7,646 bases of DNA, from assembly GCA_002432555.1 (NCBI GenBank), contig DJFO01000147.1:199-7844 (forward strand), written 5' to 3'. Position numbers and translations under genes: made by a program. Shown in pieces: positions 1 to 7,235 of the stretch; positions within the stretch are counted from its first letter, which is position 1, and the number at the start of each line of letters is the position of its first letter. Below the pieces are notes generated by a model that saw nothing but the letters and a program-made list of their open reading frames with translations, was not told where the DNA came from and did no database searches. Source of the DNA: Marinagarivorans sp. UBA5870. Lineage in GTDB: Bacteria; Pseudomonadota; Gammaproteobacteria; Pseudomonadales; Cellvibrionaceae.

Positions 1-1092
1 AGCCGCCTGTCGCTAGTAATCGAGGCGCTGGCCCGGCTCGCGGAGGATACGGACCCGGACAAAGGGCGCCGCATTGATCGCCTCCTCCTCGAGCAAGCAC
101 GCATCGATAAAGAAATAGACGCAATTCAAAAAGGGCAGCTGCGCGTTCTATCTCACGCCGCTGCATTGGAGCGTATCCGAGAGATCATCATGTTGGCCGA
201 TGACTTGGCCGGGGATTTTCGCCGAGTGCGCGACGAGTTTGATTCATTGAATCGAGATCTCCGGGAGCGCATCATGGACAATGATGGCAATCGAGGTGAT
301 GTGCTGGATTCACTGTTCGCCGGCATCGACTTGATCTCCGAAAGCGAGGCGGGAAGAACCTTTTCCGCATTTTGGCGGTTGCTAACCGACCCCGAACAAG
401 CCGCAACTCTGGACCAGGCGCTCGATAGCGTCATGTCACGTGAATTCGTCACTCAGCTCGAGGCGAGAGAGCGAAGATTCCTCCTGCGGTTGACCCGAAC
501 CCTGCTCGAGCAAGGCGGACTGGTCCATGAAGTGCTTCAAGCTTTCGCCCGGAGTTTGAAGCATTTTGTGCAGAGCCGCGAGTACCTGGAACAGCGCCGA
601 CTCAATCAGCTTCTAAAAGAGGCTCAGCGGGCTGCGCTCGCTCTCAAAGACGAGGTCATGGCCACCGAGACCCTCGCATATACCCTAGAGTTGACCAGCA
701 GCCGAGTGCGCTCTTTCTCCCAATGGATGTTGTACGATCCGTCTTTACAAGCATTGCCTGGCCGAATGGGGGACGGCGAAGCGCCGCCAATCGATCTCCA
801 GTCTGTCAGCGAACTTGTCGCTCAATCGGAAATAGACTTCCGCACCTTGAAAGCGAACATTCTGGCGGTGTTGGAGCACAAGTCGCAGGCATCCATCGCC
901 GAAGTTCTTGAAGAATTTCCGGCAGTGCAAGGGTTGGGCAGCGTGGTTGGCCTGCTTGCGTTGGGGAGCCGGCATGGCTTCAAGACCGACGATGTCGAAG
1001 CAGTGAGCTGGATGGGCGGCGACGACCAGCGGCGCAGCGCCCGAATTCCGAGAATTTTCTTTCTAAGGGAGCGAGCCGATGAATTTACCTGA
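1..1092 (+). CDS. jetA: JetA, Wadjet kleisin-like subunit (DUF3375), 5' end outside window
   Basis: This is the MukF-like kleisin subunit of the Wadjet plasmid-defence complex. It bridges the JetC ATPase heads and carries JetB. The frame is open from base 1, and the translation of bases 1-165 (starting SRLSLVIEALARLAEDTDPD) fits the DUF3375 family. The gene therefore begins before the window, and a TTG at 166 is not its start. There are 363 residues visible; the family is about 480 long, so roughly 110-120 N-terminal residues are missing from view. Family-like stretches are the helical IDKEIDAIQKG segment, GDVLDSLFAGIDLISESEAG followed by FWRLL (about nt 295-385), and near the end EVLEEFPAVQGLG and ARIPRIFFL. 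The sequence is mostly amphipathic helix with no signal peptide or membrane segment. The stop lies 14 bases inside jetB, indicating translational coupling. The family call rests on remembered family sequence and on the jetBCD neighbours. Confidence 0.93.
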   Translation, partial: SRLSLVIEALARLAEDTDPDKGRRIDRLLLEQARIDKEIDAIQKGQLRVLSHAAALERIREIIMLADDLAGDFRRVRDEFDSLNRDLRERIMDNDGNRGDVLDSLFAGIDLISESEAGRTFSAFWRLLTDPEQAATLDQALDSVMSREFVTQLEARERRFLLRLTRTLLEQGGLVHEVLQAFARSLKHFVQSREYLEQRRLNQLLKEAQRAALALKDEVMATETLAYTLELTSSRVRSFSQWMLYDPSLQALPGRMGDGEAPPIDLQSVSELVAQSEIDFRTLKANILAVLEHKSQASIAEVLEEFPAVQGLGSVVGLLALGSRHGFKTDDVEAVSWMGGDDQRRSARIPRIFFLRERADEFT

Positions 1093-1783
1093 GGATGGCA
1101 GAAATACCCGGGCAGACGGACCCTCGACCAGCGCCAATCCACCTTCGACCGAAGCGCTGTTTCAGGGCGACCGCGGGGAGTTGCCGTTGGACACCCGGCG
1201 CGCCCTGGTACAGCTCTTGGCGGGCCCGTCACTCGAGGGGCGGCGGCACCCCAAACTCTGGCCAATTCTGGTACGCGACGAAGCCCTGATCCGCAGCCGC
1301 CTGGCGGAACTGTTTCTTGACTTGGTTATAGACTTGGATCTGCAAATTGCTTTTACCCGCCAGGCTGATACGGGCGAACTGGAAGTGCCGATTCTGCTGC
1401 GGCGAGCCCAGCTCACCTTTGTCAATTCCATATTGCTGCTCCACCTGCGACAACGGCTAACCCAGGCAAACTCGCAAGGCGACCGGGCAGTAGTCTCAAG
1501 CGAAGAGATCGGCGAATTTTTGAGTTTGTATGAGCGAGCTTCAAACACCGACCGCGCCGGATTCAAAAAACGGGTTCACGCCTCGATTGAAAAGATGAAG
1601 CAGCACAACATCCTCCAGAAAATTCGAGCCAGTGAGGATCGGTTCGAGATTTCACCTACGTTAAAGCTGCTCTTCTCGGCCGAACACGTACAAGCTCTGA
1701 CCCTTTTATATCAACGTATGGCCGCCGGGGAGCTCCCCCTAGGCGAAAAGCACTCAGCATCCGATGACGAGGTCGAACAATGA
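1079..1783 (+). CDS. jetB: JetB, Wadjet KITE/MukE-like subunit (DUF4194)
   Basis: This 234-residue protein is the MukE-like winged-helix subunit that binds the JetA kleisin and DNA in the Wadjet motor. The ATG at 1079 is preceded by AAGGGAG at 1065-1071 with 7 bases of spacing, and it overlaps the jetA stop by 14 bases. The first 30 or so residues are polar and probably disordered. The DUF4194 core then runs from GELPLDTRRALVQLL through LWPILVRDEALIRSRLAELF, LDLVIDLDLQIAFTRQ, a VPILLRRAQLTFVNSILLLH segment, and the C-terminal winged-helix part FKKRVHASIEKMKQHNILQ to RFEISPTLKLLF. The acidic tail (SDDEVEQ) ends in the ATGA overlap with jetC. The protein is cytoplasmic and of normal family length with no visible defect. 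Identification rests on these motifs and on its place between jetA and jetC. Confidence 0.93.
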   Translation: MNLPEDGRNTRADGPSTSANPPSTEALFQGDRGELPLDTRRALVQLLAGPSLEGRRHPKLWPILVRDEALIRSRLAELFLDLVIDLDLQIAFTRQADTGELEVPILLRRAQLTFVNSILLLHLRQRLTQANSQGDRAVVSSEEIGEFLSLYERASNTDRAGFKKRVHASIEKMKQHNILQKIRASEDRFEISPTLKLLFSAEHVQALTLLYQRMAAGELPLGEKHSASDDEVEQ

Positions 1784-4700
1784 CGCTGCCTGAACCCAAA
1801 TCCAATTCCTTGTTCCTTCAAGACCAGTTCCGGATGACGCGATTGCAAGTATTCAACTGGGGAACCTTTACGAATGTCCACGACATTCCCATCAGCGAAC
1901 GAGGCTTCTTGTTTGTCGGCCGATCGGGAGCAGGCAAGTCAACTCTGCTCGACGCTTTTTCCGCATTGTTGGTGCCACCCCGCTGGGTCGACTTCAATGC
2001 GGCTGCGCGCGAGGCAGATCGCAGCGGCCGTGACCGAAACCTCGTGAGCTATATACGCGGTGCATGGGCCGAGCAGAAGGACGGTGACTCTGGAGAAATC
2101 GCCACTCGCTACCTGCGTCCTGGCACCACCTGGTCGGCCTTGGGATTGACTTACGAGAACGCGCGGGACCAGGTCGTAACGCTTGTCCAAGTGTTCTGGT
2201 TGCGAGGCAATGCAAACGGAACTTCTGATGTGAAGCATCTGTACCTAATTTTTGAGCGGGCATTCGACTTGCGCGAGTTGGAGGAATTCGGGCAGTCCAA
2301 CTTCGATATCCGAAAATTGAAACACACTTTTCCTGAGGCATTTGTCCGCGATGAATTTCGCCCATACTCTGAGAGATTCTGTCGTCTGCTAGGTATAGAA
2401 AGTGAAATGGCATTGCGTTTGTTGCACAAAACGCAGTCTGCGAAAAATTTGGGCGATCTCAATACCTTTCTCCGTGATTTCATGCTCGATAAACCAGAAA
2501 CTTTCGCGGTGGCAGACCGTCTGGTTAGCGAATTTGGCGAACTCAATGCGGCCCACCAGGCGGTGGTTACAGCGCGTGAACAAGTGGAAACCTTGGCGCC
2601 GGCGCGAGAACAACATCAACGTCGAGAGTCGTTGGTATTGCAACAAAATCAGCTCAATGAAATTCGGCTGGGCGTAGACGCTTACCGTGAACACCGCCGG
2701 GGTGAACTCCTCAAGCAGCACGTGGAGTCCTTGCAAGTGGAGGCTTCTAGCGCGGAAGGTGAGGTGGCGCGGTGCGAGGGTCTCCTCGACAATCACGCTC
2801 ATGCGCTGCGAGACCTGGAACGCATGCATCGCGAAGCGGGCGGTGATCAAATAGAGCAATGGGAAGCCGAAAAATCGTCTCTGGAAAAGCAGCGCACGGA
2901 CCGCTTTCGAAGACGTGTGTTGGCAGAGGAAGCGTGCAAAAAACTGGGCTGGAGCCTGCCCGACTCGCCACAAGGATTTGCTGAAGTATTGGGCAACGCA
3001 CGCCAGGAAGTCGAGAACCGGCAGCAGCGCAGCAATGAGGATCGCGGGGAGCAGCTTCGCCTTGCGGGCGAGAAGAAGGATGCCGACACGCTATTTGCGC
3101 ACACCCTGCGAGAGATAAGAGCCCTCGAAAAACAGTCTTCGAATATCCATGGAGAAATGCTTGATCTGAGGTCCTCTATCGCCACGGCAATAGGCGTGGC
3201 CGAATCCGCGCTTCCCTTTGTTGGTGAGCTTATTGAAGTGAAGCCCGACGAAGGCTTGTGGCAAGGAGCCATTGAGCGGGTATTGCGCGGTTTTGCGCTT
3301 TCTCTCCTAGTCGATGACCGCCATTACTCAGCTGTGGCAAATTACATCAACAGTACCCAGCTTGGGAAGCGACTAGTGTATTACCGCACCGGGGGGGGCG
3401 AAATGTTGCAGATGAAGCCGTTGGGCCAGAACTCGCTTGTGCTGAAGTTGAACGTCAAGGTGGGTGTCCACTCCGATTGGCTGCATGCACAACTGCGGCA
3501 GCGCTTCGATTATGAGTGTGTGGAGTCGATGCAATCCTTCCGGAGCGCTGAGCGAGCCATCACTCGGGAAGGTCAAGTTAAACACAACCGCACGAGGCAT
3601 GAGAAAGACGACCGTACCAGTTTGGATGATCGAGGCAACCGGGTGCTTGGGTTTGATAATAAAGAAAAGCTTCGTTTGTTCCAGGCGCGGGCGCAGGAAC
3701 AGGGAGAGGCCATTAGCCGCCTCGAAAAAGAGCTCAATCGCCTGCACAATAACGAGGAGAACCGCAACGTCAGAGCAATGCAATGTCAGACGCTCGTAAA
3801 CCTGCAGTGGGACGAGATCGATTTGGCGCCATTACTGGATCGAATTGCCGCGATTGACCTACAGATTCGAGGGGTCCGTGACAACAACATTACCCTCCGG
3901 CAACTCAACGAACGCCTAGCGGCCCAAAGGAAAAAACTAGATGATGCAGAAATAAATTTACGAGAAGCCAAGGTCGCGCACGACATCGTCCGCAAAAAGA
4001 TTATTGAAAGCACGCAGAAGCTGGAATCACTGCTACAGGATGCACCCGGCACTCGATTGACTCCCCATCAGGTGGCGGGTCTCGAGGAGCGCTATGTGAA
4101 TCAAACGAATTTGGTTAGCCTCGACAATCTTGATAAAGTTTCAACCGCTGTCGAACGAGCACTGAATACACAGTTAGATGAAATCAATCGAGGTATTGCT
4201 GCTTGCGAGAAAGAGATCGAAGCGCGATTCGCTGAATTCAAGCGCCGATGGCCGATGGACGCAGGCGATTTAGACACAAGACTTGCCAGCGCTCCGGACT
4301 TTTTCGCCAAGCTGGCCCGGCTGGAAACGGATCGATTGCCTGCCTATGAGCACCGGTTTTTTGAGTTGCTACAGAATCAGAGCCACCAAAACCTCGCGGC
4401 GCTCTCCACCTACTTGAACGACGCGCGAAAGGCGATCTTGGAACGCATGGGTTTGGTCAACGACAGTCTCAGCCAAGTGCCATTCAATCAGAACATGAGC
4501 CAACGGACTTTCCTTCATATCGACGCGACCGATCGGCAACTTGCTGAAGTCAAAGACTTTAAGCAGGAAATTCAGCAGGCGCTAAGTCACGCCTGGAGCG
4601 AAGATCGTGGACTTGCAGAGGCACGGTTTGGGACACTGCGTCGGCTTGTGGATCGACTCTCTAGTCAGGACCCACAACAGAGGCGCTGGCGCGAATCCGT

Positions 4701-5142
4701 CTTGGACGTTCGACAGCATGTGGAGTTTATCGGTCGGGAAATCGATGAGAGCGGCGTCGAGGTCGAAATTTACCGTAGTGGTGCCGGAAAATCCGGCGGT
4801 CAGCGCCAGAAGCTGGCTACCACGTGTTTGGCTGCGGCACTGAGATATCAGCTGGGAGGGAATGACCGCAGCGCGCCTATGTACGCGCCGGTGGTGCTTG
4901 ATGAGGCCTTCGATAAGGCTGACAACGAATTCACCGCTTTGGCGATGAATATCTTTACCAACTTCGGATTTCAGATGATTGTGGCTACACCGCTTAAGTC
5001 CGTTATGACCCTCGAGCCGTTTATCGGCGGGGCATGCTTCGTCGATATTACCGATAGAAAAATCTCGGGTGTTTTGCTCATCGAATATGACAGTGACCGG
5101 CAGAGATTGAAACTGCCGGAACATATCCCAAAGGACGAATAA
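1780..5142 (+). CDS. jetC: JetC, Wadjet SMC/MukB-like ATPase
   Basis: This 1120-residue SMC-like ATPase is the motor of Wadjet. In the family, ATP-driven head engagement extrudes DNA loops so that small circular DNA can be recognised. The N-terminal half-head has Walker A GRSGAGKS at residues 47-54 (K53). A helical arm follows at about 250-465, then a globular hinge-like region at about 474-625 (LPFVGELIEVKPDEGLW, LSLLVDDRHYSAVANYI), then a second charged helical arm at about 626-880. The C-terminal half-head has the signature KSGGQRQKLATTCLAAAL (KSGGQ at 1004-1008) and Walker B VVLDEAFDKAD (D1041, E1042). At the switch position the sequence is MIVATP (T1070) rather than the histidine of ordinary ABC ATPases, which I believe is usual for this family. 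The ATG at 1780 overlaps the jetB stop (ATGA), with GAGG at 1769-1772 as ribosome site. All ATPase motifs are present and the reading frame is unbroken. Confidence 0.96.
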   Translation: MTLPEPKSNSLFLQDQFRMTRLQVFNWGTFTNVHDIPISERGFLFVGRSGAGKSTLLDAFSALLVPPRWVDFNAAAREADRSGRDRNLVSYIRGAWAEQKDGDSGEIATRYLRPGTTWSALGLTYENARDQVVTLVQVFWLRGNANGTSDVKHLYLIFERAFDLRELEEFGQSNFDIRKLKHTFPEAFVRDEFRPYSERFCRLLGIESEMALRLLHKTQSAKNLGDLNTFLRDFMLDKPETFAVADRLVSEFGELNAAHQAVVTAREQVETLAPAREQHQRRESLVLQQNQLNEIRLGVDAYREHRRGELLKQHVESLQVEASSAEGEVARCEGLLDNHAHALRDLERMHREAGGDQIEQWEAEKSSLEKQRTDRFRRRVLAEEACKKLGWSLPDSPQGFAEVLGNARQEVENRQQRSNEDRGEQLRLAGEKKDADTLFAHTLREIRALEKQSSNIHGEMLDLRSSIATAIGVAESALPFVGELIEVKPDEGLWQGAIERVLRGFALSLLVDDRHYSAVANYINSTQLGKRLVYYRTGGGEMLQMKPLGQNSLVLKLNVKVGVHSDWLHAQLRQRFDYECVESMQSFRSAERAITREGQVKHNRTRHEKDDRTSLDDRGNRVLGFDNKEKLRLFQARAQEQGEAISRLEKELNRLHNNEENRNVRAMQCQTLVNLQWDEIDLAPLLDRIAAIDLQIRGVRDNNITLRQLNERLAAQRKKLDDAEINLREAKVAHDIVRKKIIESTQKLESLLQDAPGTRLTPHQVAGLEERYVNQTNLVSLDNLDKVSTAVERALNTQLDEINRGIAACEKEIEARFAEFKRRWPMDAGDLDTRLASAPDFFAKLARLETDRLPAYEHRFFELLQNQSHQNLAALSTYLNDARKAILERMGLVNDSLSQVPFNQNMSQRTFLHIDATDRQLAEVKDFKQEIQQALSHAWSEDRGLAEARFGTLRRLVDRLSSQDPQQRRWRESVLDVRQHVEFIGREIDESGVEVEIYRSGAGKSGGQRQKLATTCLAAALRYQLGGNDRSAPMYAPVVLDEAFDKADNEFTALAMNIFTNFGFQMIVATPLKSVMTLEPFIGGACFVDITDRKISGVLLIEYDSDRQRLKLPEHIPKDE
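3391..3398 (+). repeat. G8 homopolymer inside jetC
   Basis: Eight consecutive G residues lie in the hinge-like region of jetC and encode the Gly-Gly-Gly of YRTGGGEM (residues 538-540). The frame is intact with eight G. Such a run is prone to replication slippage and to sequencing error. Whether it varies in nature cannot be seen here. Confidence 0.85.
5130..5135 (+). promoter_or_regulatory. Ribosome binding site of jetD (AAAGGA)
   Basis: AAAGGA at 5130-5135 lies inside the last codons of jetC, 8 bases before the TTG at 5144. It supports TTG as the jetD start, since no other start fits: the only in-frame upstream ATG noticed (5087) runs into TGA at 5108, and the first in-frame ATG downstream is codon 214. 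Confidence 0.7.
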
Positions 5143-5143
5143 C

Positions 5144-6355
5144 TTGAAACTCCCTGATGACGTTCGGAGGACTCTCGCCGGTCGCTTTCAAAATAAACAC
5201 CGCGAATGGCTGGTCGGCGAGGTCACAGATAATCAATGGCCAATTAAAGTACCGTTAGGCGCGCCAACGGAGCAGGTCGCCCTACGGCAAGTCGATGGCG
5301 TTCGCGCCTGGGTGGTTGCTTGGCAGCGTTGGCAAGGAAGTGGACGCTTGTCCTGGGCTGACCGTCGCTGGAAAGCGCTCGGCGTTCAGCAGTTGCCGGA
5401 ATGCTTGATATTGGAAGGCCCGCAAGATGTCGCCGCGTGGATAGGTGAGTCCGCGCGTTGGGAACTGGCGCGATCCCGCTACTCTTCACTCGTTGCAGAA
5501 TGGCCTTCGCTGGGCTTGCATCTGCCAAGACATTTTGATGTTCTTGCTGACTATAGCGATGGTGACTTTTGGCGGCTGACGGAGGTCCTGAAGTGGATCG
5601 TGCTTAATCCAAGGTCGAACCTATACCCTCGGCAAATTCCGGTGGCGGGTCTTGACAGCAAGTGGCTCGATGGACGGAAAGTACTTATCGCCAATCTCGT
5701 TGCGGCCGTTCAGGACTATCCGGCGGGCGAGACTGATTTTTTTCGGCGCTGCGGCTTGAAGGGGCTTCCGCAGTTACTGCGTATGCGTGTTTTAGACCCC
5801 GCCCTGCGGAAGGTTTTGGGCGCCCTCGGCGATATTTCGGCTCCTTGGGAAGAGGTGGCCAGCCTTAGCATTCAGCCAAAATATGTTTTTATTGTTGAAA
5901 ACCTTCAAACAGGCTTAGCGTTTGATGATCTGCCCGGCGCAGTGGTGATCATGCGGTTGGGGTATGCGGTGGACGTTCTAAGCCGAATCCCGTGGGTTCA
6001 GCAAGCGAAATGTATCTACTGGGGGGATGTTGACACACACGGGTTTTCCATTTTACACCGAGCAAGAAAATACCTGCCGAGACTGGAATCCATGATGATG
6101 GACGAAACAACGTTGCTTGCTCACCGCGACCTCTGCGTAGAAGAAACAGACCAACATCCCGCTACCGAGCTCCCTTTATTAAGTCCTGTTGAGCATCAGC
6201 TTTACCTTGCACTAAAGAACAATTCAATCGGGCAGCAGATTCGTCTCGAACAAGAACGCATTCGGTGGGATTTCGCCTGGACTGTCATCGAGACGATAAT
6301 TCTGCGGGAATATGATAAGAGCGATGATTCTGATGGTCGTCAGGCGGCACTCTAA
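5144..6355 (+). CDS. jetD: JetD, Wadjet Toprim-type nuclease (DUF3322/DUF2220)
   Basis: This 403-residue protein is the nuclease that cuts the trapped circular DNA once the JetABC motor has sensed it. The N-terminal half is DUF3322-like (RLSWADRRWKALGVQQLPE, EVLKWIVLNPRSNLYPRQIP, GLDSKWLDGRK at about 169-179). The C-terminal half is DUF2220 with a Toprim-like fold. Its acidic residues are visible as E252 in KYVFIVENLQT and D295/D297 in CIYWGDVDTHGFSIL, the expected metal-binding set. RLEQERIRW (about 367-375) near the end is also typical of the family. The gene starts on TTG one base after the jetC stop, with AAAGGA upstream. There is no ATG in frame before codon 214, and a start there would remove the conserved N-terminal domain. 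Family length and motifs are complete, so the nuclease is probably active. A weak start may keep its level below that of JetC, which is an inference. Confidence 0.94.
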   Translation: MKLPDDVRRTLAGRFQNKHREWLVGEVTDNQWPIKVPLGAPTEQVALRQVDGVRAWVVAWQRWQGSGRLSWADRRWKALGVQQLPECLILEGPQDVAAWIGESARWELARSRYSSLVAEWPSLGLHLPRHFDVLADYSDGDFWRLTEVLKWIVLNPRSNLYPRQIPVAGLDSKWLDGRKVLIANLVAAVQDYPAGETDFFRRCGLKGLPQLLRMRVLDPALRKVLGALGDISAPWEEVASLSIQPKYVFIVENLQTGLAFDDLPGAVVIMRLGYAVDVLSRIPWVQQAKCIYWGDVDTHGFSILHRARKYLPRLESMMMDETTLLAHRDLCVEETDQHPATELPLLSPVEHQLYLALKNNSIGQQIRLEQERIRWDFAWTVIETIILREYDKSDDSDGRQAAL

Positions 6356-6393
6356 GATGAATAAGTCGGCCAATCTTTGTTCGCCGAAAGGGG

Positions 6394-6414
6394 GCAACAC
6401 CATTTAAGTGTTGC
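6394..6414. other. Inverted repeat, 7-bp stem with 7-base loop
   Basis: GCAACAC (6394-6400) and GTGTTGC (6408-6414) are perfect complements around the loop CATTTAA, 39 bases after the jetD stop. No T-run follows on the + strand; on the - strand it is followed by CCCCCTTTC. It may serve as a weak terminator or mRNA 3' end for jetD, but it lacks the classic intrinsic-terminator tail. Confidence 0.4.
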
Positions 6415-6464
6415 GAAAAGGCAAACGCGGGTGGCCAGCGTTGGTTGGAAAGATCGCATGAAGG

Positions 6465-6484
6465 AGCGGCGATCCATCGCCGCT
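6465..6484. other. GC-rich inverted repeat between the convergent loci
   Basis: AGCGGCGAT (6465-6473) and ATCGCCGCT (6476-6484) are perfect 9-base complements separated by CC. As RNA this gives an 8-bp GC-rich stem with a TCCA loop on either strand. It lies between jetD and the abiEii remnant, where a two-way terminator would be expected. No T-tract follows on either strand, so the role is uncertain. The rest of 6356-6556 shows no gene that I can support. Confidence 0.4.
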
Positions 6485-6556
6485 GTCCAGATTCGAGTTC
6501 CTGTGGGTGCTGTCGGATTTAAGTTCGCCAGAAATTAGCGGCCCGGTTATAGCGCT

Positions 6557-7235
6557 TCAATCAGCCGCTCTGATAAGTGCTGTTTCCAGGGCGGCTCTGA
6601 GCCGAGCCACCACGCCAGATAAGGGTTCAAACTCAAGCTTGTTCTTCTTGTTGAAAACCTGCCACAGTGCCTGCCGGGAGGAATCCTGCGCGAACTCGTC
6701 CGTCAGGCCGACCGGTAATTCGAGCGGCACCTCCATGCCGCGCCGCTCGAAGGTGGCTTTGATTGCTCTGGCCAAAAGATTTGAGTCTAGGATTTCGCGA
6801 TCCAGCAGCACCGATAAGTCGAAATAATCGTTCATTCGGCTGCTGGTCATGCCGAGCCGCGCGATGGTGTGGAGCTTCTCCGCAAATACGGTGTAAATCG
6901 GGTAGGTACGTATGCGCGGTGACGGCAGGTCGGCCGACTGGGCCGGGGGTCACGGCATCACTGAAGCCGATATCGATTTGGGTCTTGCAGCGTGCATTGG
7001 CGAGTTCTCCATTTATGAGAATACGGGCTCCGGCGTATCCTGCGTCCTTGCGGATCTCCTCAGCAATGACCGAAGTTGGGTCGAACACTATGCCGTCCTC
7101 CACCACTATGCTGGCGACGTCGCGGAAGCTCTGGGCCACCGATTCCAAATCACTCGCACCGAAGCCAAGTAGGTCGGCATCGCGTGTGGCACGATGGGGT
7201 AGGCGGGCGCGTACGGAGGCCGCGATGTTATTCAT
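6557..7235 (-). pseudogene. abiEii: Decayed AbiEii toxin (nucleotidyltransferase family), deletion plus frameshift
   Basis: AbiEii toxins are nucleotidyltransferase-fold proteins that stop growth in type IV toxin-antitoxin systems. The gene starts at the ATG at 7235, overlapping the abiEi stop by ATGA. The first frame reads MNNIAASVRARL and jumps directly to PHRATRDADLLGFGASDLES. Relatives have about 50-60 more residues at this point, including the LKGA motif of the nucleotidyltransferase core, so an in-frame deletion is inferred. The frame continues through TQIDIGFSDAVTPGP to about 6937. The homologous sequence then resumes in another frame as ADLPSPRIRTYPIYTVFAEK, then RMNDYFDLSVLLDRE, and on to the stop at 6557. 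The net shift is -2 (or +1). The start-to-stop span is 679 bases, not a multiple of three, and the repaired product would be only about 226 residues. The RMND segment carries N where relatives have K. A sequencing error could explain the frameshift but not the deletion. Confidence 0.85.

Noticed and set aside
166..1092. jetA taken as a complete gene starting at the TTG at 166
   Set aside because: The same frame is open back to base 1 and the upstream translation matches the DUF3375 family, so the true start lies outside the window.
822..1265. A 147-codon - strand open frame across the jetA-jetB junction
   Set aside because: It is antisense to two recognised genes, has no family resemblance, and its composition is typical of a shadow frame.
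6357..6407. A 16-residue open frame right after jetD
   Set aside because: It is too short, has no convincing ribosome site of its own and resembles nothing; it probably arises by chance.
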